Shown here piece after piece: positions 36,786 through 46,231 of a stretch of 64,000 nucleotides of DNA. Under the pieces are notes generated by a model. The model searched no databases and was not told the DNA's origin. It worked only from the letters and a program-made list of their open reading frames with translations. The stretch is from Mitsuaria sp. 7 (GTDB lineage: Bacteria; Pseudomonadota; Gammaproteobacteria; Burkholderiales; Burkholderiaceae_C), in contig NZ_CP011514.1 of assembly GCF_001653795.1 (NCBI RefSeq), forward strand, positions 4,770,727 through 4,834,726, given 5' to 3'. The translations under genes and the position numbers were made by a program. Each line of letters starts with the position of its first letter. The stretch's first letter is position 1.

Positions 36786-37952
36786 TCAACGAGTCCGGAA
36801 GTGTTGCACCAAAAGAGAAACCGCACCGGCGACCACGCCCCAGAACGCCGAACCGATGCCCAGCAGGCTCAGCCCTGACAGCGTCACCAGGAAGGTCAGG
36901 ATGGCGGCGTCGCGGTGGTGCTCGTCCTTCAGCGCGGCGGACAACCCGCCGGCGATCGTGCCCAGCAGCGCCAGGCCGGCCACGGCGGCGATCAGCTCAC
37001 GCGGGAAGGCCGTCAACAGCCCGACGACCGCGCCGCCCGCCAGACCGATCGCGAGGTAGAACACGCCCGCCATCGCTGACGCCATGTAGCGCCGCGCCGG
37101 ATCCTCGTGCGCTTCGCGCCCCATGCAGATCGCCGCGGTGATCGCCGCCAGGTTGAAGGCATAGCCGCCGAAGGGCGCGAAGACGATGGACGCGAAGCCC
37201 GTCGCCGCGATGCTCGCCGACACCGGCGTCTGGTAACCCGACGCCCGCTGCGCCGCCACGCCGGGCAGGTTCTGCGAGGCCATGGTCACCAGGAACAGCG
37301 GCAGCGCCACGCCCACCAGCGCGGTCAAGGAGAACGACGGCGTGACCCAGACCGGCGTCGCCCAGTCCCAGACGACGGCCTCCAGATGCAGCCGCCCCTG
37401 CGAGGCCGCGACGACGATGCCGGCCACCAGCACCAGCGGCGTCGCGTAACGGGGCAGGAAACGGCGCGCCAGCACATAGGTCAGCGCCATCGTCAGAACC
37501 ATCGCCGGCGCGGTCTTCGTGGCCAGCACGGCATCCAGCCCGAAGCGCGCGAGCACGCCGGCCAGCAGCGCGGACGCGATCGCGATCGGGATGCGGTCCA
37601 TGATCCGTTCGAACCAGCGTGTCGCGCCGGCGATCAGGATCAGCACGCCGCAGACGATGAACGCGCCGACGGCTTCGGACATGGAGATGCCGGACACGCC
37701 GGCCAGCAGGGCCGCGCCGGGCGTGGACCAGGCGGTCAGCACCGGTTGCCGGGTCCACAGCGACAGGCCGAGGCTGGTCAGCCCCATCCCGAGCCCGAGC
37801 GCCCAGATCCAGGAGCTGGTCTGGGCCGGCGTCGCGCCCAGCGCCTGCGCGGCCTGGAACACGATCGCCACCGAACTGGTGAAGCCCACCAGCACCGCGA
37901 CGAAGCCCGCGACCACGGCGGACAGGGACAGGTCTTTCAGCCAGCGATTCAT
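36786..37952 (-). CDS. benE: BenE family transporter
   Basis: 388 residues from ATG 37952 (MNRWLKDLSLSAVVAGFVAVLVG); an ATG 12 bases earlier is possible. About 12 membrane segments, with QPVLTAWSTPGAALLAG near 70, the BenE signature, and FGGYAFNLAAITAAICMG near 260. Members move benzoate or related substrates with protons, but many are outside aromatic clusters, so the substrate is uncertain. In a minus-strand run with gshB and fghA. Confidence 0.88.
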   Translation of the reverse strand: MNRWLKDLSLSAVVAGFVAVLVGFTSSVAIVFQAAQALGATPAQTSSWIWALGLGMGLTSLGLSLWTRQPVLTAWSTPGAALLAGVSGISMSEAVGAFIVCGVLILIAGATRWFERIMDRIPIAIASALLAGVLARFGLDAVLATKTAPAMVLTMALTYVLARRFLPRYATPLVLVAGIVVAASQGRLHLEAVVWDWATPVWVTPSFSLTALVGVALPLFLVTMASQNLPGVAAQRASGYQTPVSASIAATGFASIVFAPFGGYAFNLAAITAAICMGREAHEDPARRYMASAMAGVFYLAIGLAGGAVVGLLTAFPRELIAAVAGLALLGTIAGGLSAALKDEHHRDAAILTFLVTLSGLSLLGIGSAFWGVVAGAVSLLVQHFRTR

Positions 37953-37977
37953 GACCGCCAGCATAGCGACGCCCGCG

Positions 37978-39861
37978 TCAGATCTCGACCTTCGACCCCA
38001 GCTCCACGATCCGGTTCGTCGGCAGATGGAGGAAGTCCGCCGCCGCCGCCGCGTTGCGGTGCATGCTGGCGAACAGCTTCTCGCGCCACAGCGCCATGCC
38101 TGACCCGATCGTCGGGATCACGATGTCGCGCGACAGGAAGTAGCTGGTCTCCATCTCGTCCAGATGCACCCCGCGCTGCTCCAGCAGCTTGAGCGCGTCC
38201 GGCACGTCGGGTTCGTTCTTGAAGCCGAAGTGCAGGTTGACCTGCCAGCAGTCGTTGTCCAGGCTCTCGACCTCGACCCGCTTCTCGAAGCCGATCCACG
38301 GCACCTCGTGATGCTTGACGCTGACGAACAGGTTCTGCTCGTGCAGCACCTTGTTGTGCTTGAGGTTGTGCAGCAGCGCGTTGGGCGTCACGCCCACCTC
38401 CGCCGACAGGAACACCGCGGTGCCCTGCACCCGCGTGGGCGGGTTGATGAACACGGCCTCGAGGAAGCTCTTCAGGTCGATCGCGTCCTCGCGCAGCTTG
38501 TCCGACAGCAGCCGGCGGCCCTGCTTCCACGTGAGCATCAGCGTGAACATGCCGAAGCCGATCAGCAGCGGGAACCAGCCCCCGTGCGCCACCTTCAGCA
38601 GGTTGGACGCCAGGAAGGTCGCGTCGATGACGAAGAACGCCCCCGTGGCCAGCACGCACAGCCACAGCGGATAGCGCCAGCCGAAGCGGATCACGAAGAA
38701 GGTCATCACCGTGGTGATGGTCATGTCGATGGTCACCGCCACGCCGTAGGCGCCGGCCAGCTTGCTCGACGACTCGAAGAACGCCACCGCCACGACGACG
38801 AAGGCGAACAGCCCCCAGTTGACGAAGGGCACGTAGATCTGGCCGATGTCACGCACCGACGTGTGCACGATGCGCATGCGCGGCAGCAGCCCCAGCTGCA
38901 CCGCCTGCTTGGTCACCGAGAACGCCGCCGTGATCAGCGCCTGCGAGGCCACGATCGCCGCCAGCGTCGCCAGGATGAAGAGCGGGATCTCCGCCCAGCT
39001 CGGCGCCAGCAGGAAGAACGGGTTCTTGATCGCCTCCGGGTTGTCCAGCAGCAGCGCGGCCTGGCCGAAATAGTTCAGCGTCAGCGCCGGCATCACGAAG
39101 CTGTACCAGGCGATGCGGATCGGCTGCTTGCCGAAGTGGCCCAGGTCGGCGTAGAGCGCCTCGCCGCCGGTCACCACCAGCACCACCGCGCCCAGCGCGA
39201 CGAAGGCGACCCAGCCGTAGTGCGTGCAGAAGTCGACCGCCCACATCGGGTTGATGGCCTGCAGCACATGCGGGTTGCCGACGATCTTCGGGATGCCCAG
39301 CAGGGCCAGCGTGGTAAACCACACCAGCATCACCGGCCCGAAGGCCTTGCCCACGCCGCCGGTGCCGAAGCGCTGCACCGCGAAGAGCCCCGCCAGCACC
39401 ACCAGCGAGATCGGCACCACCGCGTCGTGGTACTGCGGCGCGTACACCTCGATGCCCTCGACGGCCGAGAGCACCGTCATGGCCGGCGTGATGACCGCGT
39501 CGCCGAAGAAGATCGCCGTGCCGAACAGGCCCACGAGCATCAGCCCGCGGCGCAGCGACGGCTTCTCGCGCACGGCCGTCGTGGCCAGCGCCAGCATGGC
39601 GATCAGGCCGCCCTCGCCGTTGTTGTCGGCGCGCAGGATCAGCAGCACGTACTTGAAGGAGACCACGACGGTCATGGTCCAGAACAGCAGCGACAGCACC
39701 CCGAGGATGTTGTCGTGCGTCATGGGGACGTGCGCGCCGTGGAAGACTTCCTTCAGCGCGTACAGGGGACTGGTGCCGATGTCGCCGTAGACGACACCGA
39801 GGGCCCCGACGGTCAGGCCGGCCAGGGCGGCAGGCGTGCGGGGCGCGTGGTGTGAACTCAC
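37978..39861 (-). CDS. kup: Low-affinity potassium transporter Kup
   Basis: 627 residues. The N-terminal signature [20 protein letters not shown] and about 12 membrane segments are followed by a cytoplasmic C-terminal domain (~490-627). Family elements [18 protein letters not shown] and [12 protein letters not shown] are intact. It imports potassium with protons. The start is GTG with no ribosome site, and the leader contains a stable hairpin (39871-39889). Full length. Confidence 0.95.
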   Translation of the reverse strand: MSSHHAPRTPAALAGLTVGALGVVYGDIGTSPLYALKEVFHGAHVPMTHDNILGVLSLLFWTMTVVVSFKYVLLILRADNNGEGGLIAMLALATTAVREKPSLRRGLMLVGLFGTAIFFGDAVITPAMTVLSAVEGIEVYAPQYHDAVVPISLVVLAGLFAVQRFGTGGVGKAFGPVMLVWFTTLALLGIPKIVGNPHVLQAINPMWAVDFCTHYGWVAFVALGAVVLVVTGGEALYADLGHFGKQPIRIAWYSFVMPALTLNYFGQAALLLDNPEAIKNPFFLLAPSWAEIPLFILATLAAIVASQALITAAFSVTKQAVQLGLLPRMRIVHTSVRDIGQIYVPFVNWGLFAFVVVAVAFFESSSKLAGAYGVAVTIDMTITTVMTFFVIRFGWRYPLWLCVLATGAFFVIDATFLASNLLKVAHGGWFPLLIGFGMFTLMLTWKQGRRLLSDKLREDAIDLKSFLEAVFINPPTRVQGTAVFLSAEVGVTPNALLHNLKHNKVLHEQNLFVSVKHHEVPWIGFEKRVEVESLDNDCWQVNLHFGFKNEPDVPDALKLLEQRGVHLDEMETSYFLSRDIVIPTIGSGMALWREKLFASMHRNAAAAADFLHLPTNRIVELGSKVEI

Positions 39862-39870
39862 AAAGGTCGC

Positions 39871-39889
39871 GGCAGCCGCCCGGGCTGCC
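39871..39889 (-). promoter_or_regulatory. Hairpin in the kup leader
   Basis: A 7-bp perfect stem (GGCAGCC/GGCTGCC) with a 5-base loop lies 10 bases upstream of the GTG start. It could hinder ribosome access. No known riboswitch consensus is evident. Confidence 0.4.
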
Positions 39890-39976
39890 GGAAGTCGAAA
39901 GCGCGTATTGTCTGCCTTCCGTTGTGCAGTGCGTCAATGCCCCCCGCCACCGTTGCGGGGCGGGGGTTGACGGCGC

Positions 39977-42900
39977 TCACTGGAACACGTAGCTCGCCCC
40001 CAGGTTGAACCGGCGGCCCAGCACGTTGGACGCCCCGCTGTCGTAGTAGCTGAACACGGTCGGGATGCCGTTGGCGCGGTCGTAGTCGTTGGTGACGTTC
40101 ATGACGCTGGCCGACAGCGTCAGGCCCTTGAAGCCGCTGTACGAGGCGCCCAGGTCGATCGTGCGGTCCCGTCCCACCCGGCAGCGGTTGAGGTTGCTCA
40201 GGAAGGCCCTCTGCGCGGCGGTCAGCGACGAGCACACCGTGCTCGACAGCGGATCCGCGTGGTTGAAGCGGATCCAGCCCCGCGCCCGGTCGGTGTCCCA
40301 CTTGAAGGTCGCGCTGGCGCGGGTCTTGGAGATGTCCGACGTGGTCGTGCCGACCTGGTGCTGCACCTCCTGGCCCTTCACGACCAGCTGGTCATAGCGC
40401 GCCGTGTAGGTGCCGTTGACGTTCATGCTGAACTTGCCCCAGGCCATCGCCGGCAGCCGGATGTTGAGGTCGTAGTCGATGCCCGAGGTCTTGGTCCACT
40501 CGTTGTTGCCGTACTGCCGCACCAGCATGATGATCGGACCGCTGTTGGCCACGCCCGGCAGCCAGGTCTCGGGATTGGGATCGCGCACCACCTGGATGTT
40601 CCCCGAGCTCGGGTTGGCGTTGTAGTCGTCCATGATGTCCACGCCGCGCTGCGAGCGGATCTCGTTCTTGCGGTGGAAGTACCAGCCGTCGATCGCCAGG
40701 TCCGCGTACTTGCTCGGCGTGAAGATCATGCCGGCGGTGAACGAGTTGGACTTCTCCGGCTGCAGGTTCGAGTTGGCGCTGATCACCGTCGGGATGCTGC
40801 CCGGGCTCGTCGTGCCGGCCGGGACCGCGGTGAAGCCCAGCACGTTGCAGTCGCGGTTCACCGACACCGGCGCCTTGCTGACCGGCGCGTTCGGGTTGCT
40901 GGTGTCGCAGCGCAGGCTGTCGAAGACGCGACGCTCCTGGAAGCTGTGGAAGGACAACGCGAACGAGTTGCCGATCTGCGAGATCGCCGGCGCGCGGAAG
41001 CCCGTCGCCGCCGTGCCGCGGAAGACCATCAGCGAGGGCAGCGCCGTCCACTTGAAGCCGGCCTTGCCGGTGGTGCTGTTGCCGAAGTCGTCGTAGTGCT
41101 CGTAGCGCGCCGCGGCCTGCAGCTCCAGCTGCTTGACCACGGGCAGGCTCAGTTCGGTGAACGCGGCATACGACTTGCGGCTGCCCGAGGCGCCGTTGGC
41201 CACCAGGCCGATGTAGTCGCCGGTGCCGTAGACATCGTCGGGGATGGCGTCGAGCTTCTCCTTGCGCAGCTCGGTGCCCACCGCGATCGCGGCCGGGCCG
41301 CCCGGCAGCTGGAACAGCTCGCGGCTGCCGCGCAGGTCCCAGGACACGAGCTGCGACTTGCCCTCGTTGTACGCCGTCGACGACACGCTGTTGATCGCCT
41401 CCTGCGAGTTGGTCTTGCCGAAGCGGTAGGTGCCGTTGGCGATCGCCGCGTTCAGCAGCGAGCTGCGCACGCGGCCTTCCTGGAAGCGCTCGTTGTTGTT
41501 CTGGCTCACCAGGATCGCGGTGTCGAAGTCCCAGCCGAAGGCGGTGCCCTCCAGGCCCGCCGTCAGGCGCGTGGAGCGCAGGATGTTGGTGTCGCCCGTG
41601 GGCAGGTCCTCGAAGCGGTAGATCAGCTGCACGGCCTGCGAGTTGGCCTGGCCGTTGGTCGGGTTGTCCGGGTGGCCGACGGGCAGGATGATGGCGTTCT
41701 GGCGCAGGAAGCTGCCGTCCAGCTTGGGCCAGGTCGTCGCGACCGGATTGCCCGAGGTGACCAGCGACGTCGTCAGCGCGTAGGGCACGCGCTGCTCGGT
41801 CGTCTTGGTCTTCGAATACATCAGGTCGGCATACGCGGTCAGGTCGTTGTTGATCGCGAAGGTGCCGCGCACCATGCCGCTCTGGCGGTCCTGCTTGGCG
41901 ATGAGCTCGTCCGCGTCGTCGAGGCTGAAGCGGCACAGGCCCGTCGGCAGCGAGCCGGTCGTGGGCAGGAAGCCGCCGGGCCGGTTCGGCACACCCTGGC
42001 CGACGGTCCGGTCCGCCGGGCAGCCCGACATTGTGCCCAGGTAGTTCGCGCCCGACAGGCTGTTGTTGGCGACGTTGATGCCGCCGATCGGGGTGGAGCC
42101 GGTGAGGCTGGTCGGCACGCGGTAGTAGTTGCCGTAGAAGGACGCCGACGAGTCCGGCGTGAAACGCGCCAGCGAGCCGTTGGAGGTCAGGTACTGGTTC
42201 TGCAGCGCGAGATTGCCGCGGTCCTTCAGCTCGTTGGCCATGACGCTGTCGCGCTTGGAGACCTCCAGGCCGCCGAAGACGTTGAAGCGCTGCGTGTCCA
42301 GGTTGCCGAAGCCGAAGGTGATCGCGCCGTTCTTCGTCGCGCCCACGCCCTTGTCGTTGGCGCCGTAGGAGGCGCTGCCTTCGATGCCCTGGTAGTCCTT
42401 GCGCAGGATGTAGTTGACGACGCCGGCCATCGCGTCCGACCCGTACATCGCCGAGGCGCCGTCCTTCAGGATGTCGATGCGCTCGATCGCTTCCTTGGGG
42501 ATGGTGTTGACGTTGATCATCGTGCCGCGGCCGAAGTTCACGTCCACCGCCGCGACCGGCGCGGTGCGGCGGCCGTTGATCAGGATCAGCGTGCCTTGCG
42601 AGCCGAAGCCGCGCAGCGAGATCGTCGACACGCCGCCGACGAAGCCCGACGCCGCGCCGTCGCCGATGGAGCCCAGGTCGACGGCGGAGTTCGCACGCAG
42701 CAGCTCCTCGACGTTGGCATATCCGGAGTTGCGGATCTCTTCGCGCGTGATACTTTGGACGACCGACGGGGTCTCCTTGTCGGTGCGCTTGATCAGCGTG
42801 CCGGTGATCTCGACGCGCTCCAGCTTCTTCGAGTCATCGGCGGACGCGGGCGCGGCCGCCGATGCGGCCGATGCTGCCGATGCGGGGGCCTGCTGGGCGT

Positions 42901-42994
42901 GCGCCTGGCTGGCGAGCGCTAGCGCGACGGCAGCCGCGATCTGCACGGGCTTCAGCGGACGCTGACCTTGCGGATGAGAAATTCGACGGACCAT
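39977..42994 (-). CDS. TonB-dependent outer-membrane receptor
   Basis: 1005 residues from ATG 42994 (MVRRISHPQGQRP). A signal peptide ends near AHAQQ (residue ~33), followed by an Ala/Ser-rich linker. The plug domain spans ~60-190 (ITGTLIKRTDKETP, VEELLRANSAVDLG, LINGRRTAP, GSDAMAGVVNYIL), then a long beta-barrel ending in the aromatic C-terminus GASYVFQ. There is no N-terminal STN signalling domain. The ligand is unknown. It is divergent from a LysR regulator, with a 44-base run of 11-base repeats between. AGGAG upstream of the ATG supports this start; upstream of the start the frame is open to 43051 without signal-like content. Confidence 0.92.
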   Translation of the reverse strand: MVRRISHPQGQRPLKPVQIAAAVALALASQAHAQQAPASAASAASAAAPASADDSKKLERVEITGTLIKRTDKETPSVVQSITREEIRNSGYANVEELLRANSAVDLGSIGDGAASGFVGGVSTISLRGFGSQGTLILINGRRTAPVAAVDVNFGRGTMINVNTIPKEAIERIDILKDGASAMYGSDAMAGVVNYILRKDYQGIEGSASYGANDKGVGATKNGAITFGFGNLDTQRFNVFGGLEVSKRDSVMANELKDRGNLALQNQYLTSNGSLARFTPDSSASFYGNYYRVPTSLTGSTPIGGINVANNSLSGANYLGTMSGCPADRTVGQGVPNRPGGFLPTTGSLPTGLCRFSLDDADELIAKQDRQSGMVRGTFAINNDLTAYADLMYSKTKTTEQRVPYALTTSLVTSGNPVATTWPKLDGSFLRQNAIILPVGHPDNPTNGQANSQAVQLIYRFEDLPTGDTNILRSTRLTAGLEGTAFGWDFDTAILVSQNNNERFQEGRVRSSLLNAAIANGTYRFGKTNSQEAINSVSSTAYNEGKSQLVSWDLRGSRELFQLPGGPAAIAVGTELRKEKLDAIPDDVYGTGDYIGLVANGASGSRKSYAAFTELSLPVVKQLELQAAARYEHYDDFGNSTTGKAGFKWTALPSLMVFRGTAATGFRAPAISQIGNSFALSFHSFQERRVFDSLRCDTSNPNAPVSKAPVSVNRDCNVLGFTAVPAGTTSPGSIPTVISANSNLQPEKSNSFTAGMIFTPSKYADLAIDGWYFHRKNEIRSQRGVDIMDDYNANPSSGNIQVVRDPNPETWLPGVANSGPIIMLVRQYGNNEWTKTSGIDYDLNIRLPAMAWGKFSMNVNGTYTARYDQLVVKGQEVQHQVGTTTSDISKTRASATFKWDTDRARGWIRFNHADPLSSTVCSSLTAAQRAFLSNLNRCRVGRDRTIDLGASYSGFKGLTLSASVMNVTNDYDRANGIPTVFSYYDSGASNVLGRRFNLGASYVFQ

Positions 42995-43017
42995 GGAAAG
43001 AAGACTCCTGTGACGTG

Positions 43018-43061
43018 ACTCGGGGAGAACTCGGGGACAACTCGGGGACAACTCGGGGAGG
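43018..43061. repeat. Four 11-base tandem repeats (ACTCGGGGAga) upstream of the TonB receptor
   Basis: Units begin at 43018, 43029, 43040 and 43051, differing only at their last two bases. They lie 24-67 bases from the receptor start in the divergent promoter region with the LysR gene. Confidence 0.9.
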
Positions 43062-43130
43062 CGGGGTCACGGTAAGGAGCGGCGTCTTTCGGCCCATGAT
43101 GCTTTGTGATGGATCTGTGAAAGTTTGGTT

Positions 43131-44093
43131 ATGAATGCGTCGTCGACATCCCCCGAAGCTGCGGAACACTTCGTCATGCGACGCATGTCGCTGCGGCACG
43201 CGCGGGTGTTGCTGGCCCTCAACGACACAGGCAGCATCAGCGCTGCCGCCGATCAGCTGCACGTGACGCAGCCCGCGGTGAGCAAGACGCTGGCGGAGCT
43301 GGAGCAAGGGCTGGGACAAACCCTGTTCGTGCGGCGCGGACGCAACATGCAGCCCACGCCGCTGGGGCGCCGGTTGCTGACGCTGGCGCGCAAGCTCGAT
43401 GCCGACCTGCAACGCGCCGCGGGGGACGTCGCCACGATGGTGCGCGGCGCGTCCGGCGAGGTGCGCATCGGGGCGACGAACGCATCGCTCGCACGTTTGC
43501 TGCCCGTGGCGATCACCGCGATGAAGCGCGAGAACCCCGGCGTGACGCTGAGCATCCGCACGCATGCGCTGCGCTCGCTGTTCGCGGAATTGCTGGCGGG
43601 AACGCTGGACCTCGTCGTCGCGCGCGCGATGCCCCAGGACGAGCCCCTGGGACTGGCGCGCGTGTCGCTGCGGTCTCAGCCCGAAGTGCTGACCATGAGT
43701 GCGCAGCACCCGCTGGCGCGCACGCCCAGGCTGAGCTGGGAAGTACTGGGCCAGCAGCGCTGGATCTGGCAGCTGCCGGGCACGCGCACACGGACCTTGA
43801 TGGACCGGCTCTGGCAGGAGATGGGCCTCGCGCCGCCCACGGACCTGATCGAGAGCGGCGACGCGATGCTCGCCCTGGGCCTGATGCGCGAGATGCCGCT
43901 GGTCGCCGTCATGCCGCACGACATGGCCATGGCCGCCGCCAAGCAGGAGGTGGTCGTGATCCTGCCGCACGCGGTGGATCTGGGACTGGGCCCGATGAGC
44001 GTCTGGCACCTGCCCGACACGCAGGTCGAGGCGGTCGACCGGTTCCGGCAACTGCTGGTGGAGGCCGCGGGTTCGGAGGGGGGCAAGACCTGA
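43131..44093 (+). CDS. LysR-family transcriptional regulator
   Basis: 320 residues from ATG 43131. The winged helix near residues ~18-80 has SLRHARVLLALNDTGSISAAADQLHVTQPAVSKTLAELE, and the effector domain follows. A TTG six bases upstream is an alternative start. It is divergent from the TonB receptor and likely controls it, in the usual LysR arrangement. The inducer is unknown. The gene's 3' side has a second 11-base repeat run, and then the candidate effector promoter. Confidence 0.9.
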   Translation: MNASSTSPEAAEHFVMRRMSLRHARVLLALNDTGSISAAADQLHVTQPAVSKTLAELEQGLGQTLFVRRGRNMQPTPLGRRLLTLARKLDADLQRAAGDVATMVRGASGEVRIGATNASLARLLPVAITAMKRENPGVTLSIRTHALRSLFAELLAGTLDLVVARAMPQDEPLGLARVSLRSQPEVLTMSAQHPLARTPRLSWEVLGQQRWIWQLPGTRTRTLMDRLWQEMGLAPPTDLIESGDAMLALGLMREMPLVAVMPHDMAMAAAKQEVVVILPHAVDLGLGPMSVWHLPDTQVEAVDRFRQLLVEAAGSEGGKT

Positions 44094-44115
44094 CCCGCGA
44101 GCCGCCCGGCCGGAG

Positions 44116-44159
44116 ACATCGGACGAACATCAGGCCGACATCGGGTCTACATCAGGCGA
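44116..44159. repeat. Four imperfect 11-base tandem repeats (ACATCRGG...)
   Basis: Units start at 44116, 44127, 44138 and 44149. Each begins ACATC(A/G)GG or ACATCGGA. They lie between the LysR stop and a HrpL-like promoter box at 44165. Confidence 0.75.
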
Positions 44160-44164
44160 GCGGC

Positions 44165-44192
44165 GGAACCTGGGTGGCCGCATGACAACTGA
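44165..44192 (+). promoter_or_regulatory. HrpL-like ECF promoter box upstream of the proline-rich gene
   Basis: GGAACC (44165-44170), 15 bases, CAACTGA (44186-44192). The -35 block is perfect for the hrp box and the -10 block is a single change from CCACNNA. The start codon is 42 bases further on. Confidence 0.6.
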
Positions 44193-44233
44193 GCCTCGCA
44201 ACCATGAGGTGGTCTCATGGATTGGAGCTCTTC

Positions 44234-44773
44234 ATGACGTTCCCCGTTCCCGCATCCACCGCCGGCCCCGTGATCGACCCATCACGCGTGCCGCTCATCG
44301 AATCCGGCCCGCCAGGGGCGCTGCTCGAGCCCGCCTTCGTCACACGCCTCCTGAAACGCCCCATCCGGTTCGCCCCGCGCCCTCCGCGCCCGGTCCCACT
44401 GCCGCGCATCCGCGCAAAGTCGACCAAGAGTTATCGGGCCCCTGAGCCGCCGAAAGCCTCTGCCGATGCTCTGCCGCCACGACCCCCTTCGCCCACGGAG
44501 GCGTCCAGGGCGGCCTTCCAACCGGTGCTCGAGGAGCTCAAGGCGCGCGCGGAGCTCAAGGCATCGACATCGCCCGACTCAGACCGGCTGCCTGACGGCC
44601 CGATGGCACGACTACTGGAGAGCGCCGCCGCGCCGGCCCGGGCAGCAGCGTCACGCACCCGCTTCGGGCGCCTCAGGGATCGCGTGGCGGACGCCATCCC
44701 GGCGCCGCTGCGCCGGGCGTGTCGCGCCGTGATCGACAGCCTGCGTTCGTGCGTCGTCCGGCCTCAGGCCTAG
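44234..44773 (+). CDS. Unrecognised 179-residue proline-rich protein, candidate secreted effector
   Basis: Start ATG 44234 (MTFPVPASTAGPVIDP), with TTGGAG as ribosome site. An upstream in-frame start at 44204 would lie before the leader of the predicted transcript and is less likely. The first ~110 residues are Pro/Arg/Ser-rich with PxxP elements (RFAPRPPRPVPLPRI, ALPPRPPSPTEA) and likely disordered. The last ~50 are basic and helical (SRTRFGRLRDRVADAIPAPL). No signal peptide, membrane segment or known domain. It is tail-to-tail with gshA, four bases apart, with a 14-base tandem duplication at the junction. Confidence 0.6.
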   Translation: MTFPVPASTAGPVIDPSRVPLIESGPPGALLEPAFVTRLLKRPIRFAPRPPRPVPLPRIRAKSTKSYRAPEPPKASADALPPRPPSPTEASRAAFQPVLEELKARAELKASTSPDSDRLPDGPMARLLESAAAPARAAASRTRFGRLRDRVADAIPAPLRRACRAVIDSLRSCVVRPQA

Positions 44774-44791
44774 TCCTTCAGGCGTAGTCCT
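44764..44791. repeat. 14-base tandem duplication at a convergent gene junction
   Basis: TCAGGCCTAGTCCT then TCAGGCGTAGTCCT, one mismatch. It contains the stop codons of both the proline-rich gene (44771-44773) and gshA (44778-44780). Confidence 0.8.
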
Positions 44792-46073
44792 CGGCATCCG
44801 GATCGGTCGTCTCCAGCTCGTAGCTGGCCGCGAGCATCGCGAGGCGGCCGATCACGCCGTACATGTAGAAGCGGTTGGGCGCGCTGGCGCCGGGCTTCTC
44901 GCCGGGCGCGGGCAGGTGCGACGAGTGCGCGAAGGCCAGTGGCACGTAGCTCGATCCCGGCGCGTTGAGGTTCTCATCCTCGGCGCGGTCGGCGTGCACG
45001 CGGTAGAAGCCGCCGACGACGTAGCGGTCCATCATGTAGACGACCGGCTCGGCGACCGCCTCGTGCATGCGCTCGTGCGTCACCACGCCTTCCTGCACCA
45101 GCACCTGCGACAGCGCGGGCACGCCTTCCAGCTTGGCCAGCTTGTCGCGCGCCTTGATCGCGAGCACATCCAGGTCCTTCGCATCGCGGATCGTCATCAC
45201 GCCCAGGCCGTGCGTGCCGGCGTCCGGCTTGACGACGACGAAAGGCTTCTCCTGGATGCCGTATTCCTTGTACTTGCGGCGGGTGCGCGTCAGCGTCGCG
45301 TCGACCTGCGCCTGCAGCGCGTCCAGCCCGGCGCCCGTCGCGAAGTCCAGCCCGTCCACCGCCACCGAATGCGGATAGATCAGCCACGGGTCCATGCCCA
45401 GCAGCTTGGCGAACTTCTTCGAGACTTCCTCGTAGGCGCGGAAGTGCTGGCTCTTGCGGCGCTGCGCCCAGCCCGCGTGCAGCGGCGGCAGCAGGTACTG
45501 CTCGTGCAGGTGCTTGAGCACGTCCGGGACGCCGGACGACAGGTCGTCGTTCAGCAGGATGGTGCAGGGATCGAAGTCCTTGAGCATCAGCCGCGAGCGC
45601 TGGCGGACCAGCGGCTCCAACGTCAGCGCGTTGCCGTCCGGCAGCGCGACCGTGGTCGGCTCCTTGACGGATTCGTCCAGCGAGCCCAGCCGCACGTTCA
45701 GCCCCGCCATCGAGAAGATGCGGACCAGCGTCGCCAGGTTGGACAGGTAGAAGCTGCCGCGGTTCTTCGCTTCCGGGACCAGCAGCAGGTTCTTGGCCTC
45801 GGGGCAGATCTTCTCGATCGCCGCCATGGCCGCCTGCACGGCCAGGGGCAGCATCTCGGGCGTCAGGTTGTTGAAGCCGCCCGGGAACAGGTTGGTGTCC
45901 ACCGGCGCCAGCTTGAAGCCGGCGTTGCGCAGGTCCACCGAGCTGTAGAACGGGGGCGTGTGCTCCATCCACTCGAGCCGGAACCAGCGTTCGATCGCCG
46001 GCATCGACTCCAGGACGCGCTGCTCCAGTTCATTGATGGGCCCGGTCAGGGCGGTGATGAGATGAGGGACCAT
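44778..46073 (-). CDS. gshA: Glutamate--cysteine ligase (proteobacterial TIGR02049 type)
   Basis: 431 residues of the type found in beta- and some gammaproteobacteria, distinct from E. coli GshA. Family features: FYSSVDLRNAGFKLAPVDTNLFPGGFNN near 45, DFDPCTILLNDDLSSG near 170, FVVVKPDAGTHGLGVMTIRD near 285, and the late DRYVVGGFYRVHADRAEDENLN. It makes gamma-glutamylcysteine, the first step of glutathione synthesis. Together with the distant gshB this supports active glutathione metabolism. Upstream is a pair of candidate effectors on the other strand. Confidence 0.93.
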   Translation of the reverse strand: MVPHLITALTGPINELEQRVLESMPAIERWFRLEWMEHTPPFYSSVDLRNAGFKLAPVDTNLFPGGFNNLTPEMLPLAVQAAMAAIEKICPEAKNLLLVPEAKNRGSFYLSNLATLVRIFSMAGLNVRLGSLDESVKEPTTVALPDGNALTLEPLVRQRSRLMLKDFDPCTILLNDDLSSGVPDVLKHLHEQYLLPPLHAGWAQRRKSQHFRAYEEVSKKFAKLLGMDPWLIYPHSVAVDGLDFATGAGLDALQAQVDATLTRTRRKYKEYGIQEKPFVVVKPDAGTHGLGVMTIRDAKDLDVLAIKARDKLAKLEGVPALSQVLVQEGVVTHERMHEAVAEPVVYMMDRYVVGGFYRVHADRAEDENLNAPGSSYVPLAFAHSSHLPAPGEKPGASAPNRFYMYGVIGRLAMLAASYELETTDPDAEDYA

Positions 46074-46177
46074 GATGGGCAGCGGACGCCAGAAGGCGGA
46101 CCAGAGGGGGTATGACGATTCTAGGCATGCGCAACTGGGGGCGGAATGCCGTAACGCAAGGGGAGGCGTACCGCATA

Positions 46178-46205
46178 CGAACTCAAGTTCACCGCCGGCA
46201 ACTCA
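46178..46205 (+). promoter_or_regulatory. HrpL-like ECF promoter box upstream of the first phosphatase-like gene
   Basis: CGAACT (46178-46183), 15 bases, CAACTCA (46199-46205). Shares more than the core with the next box (CGCA..CGAACTCAAGTTC). The start codon is 27 bases beyond the box. Confidence 0.6.
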
Positions 46206-46231
46206 TGGAAGCCCTCACTGCGCGAACCCCC

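Noticed and set aside
39943-39965. CCCCGC/GCGGGG hairpin just past the TonB receptor stop
   Set aside because: Short stem and no T-tract; could be chance in GC-rich DNA.
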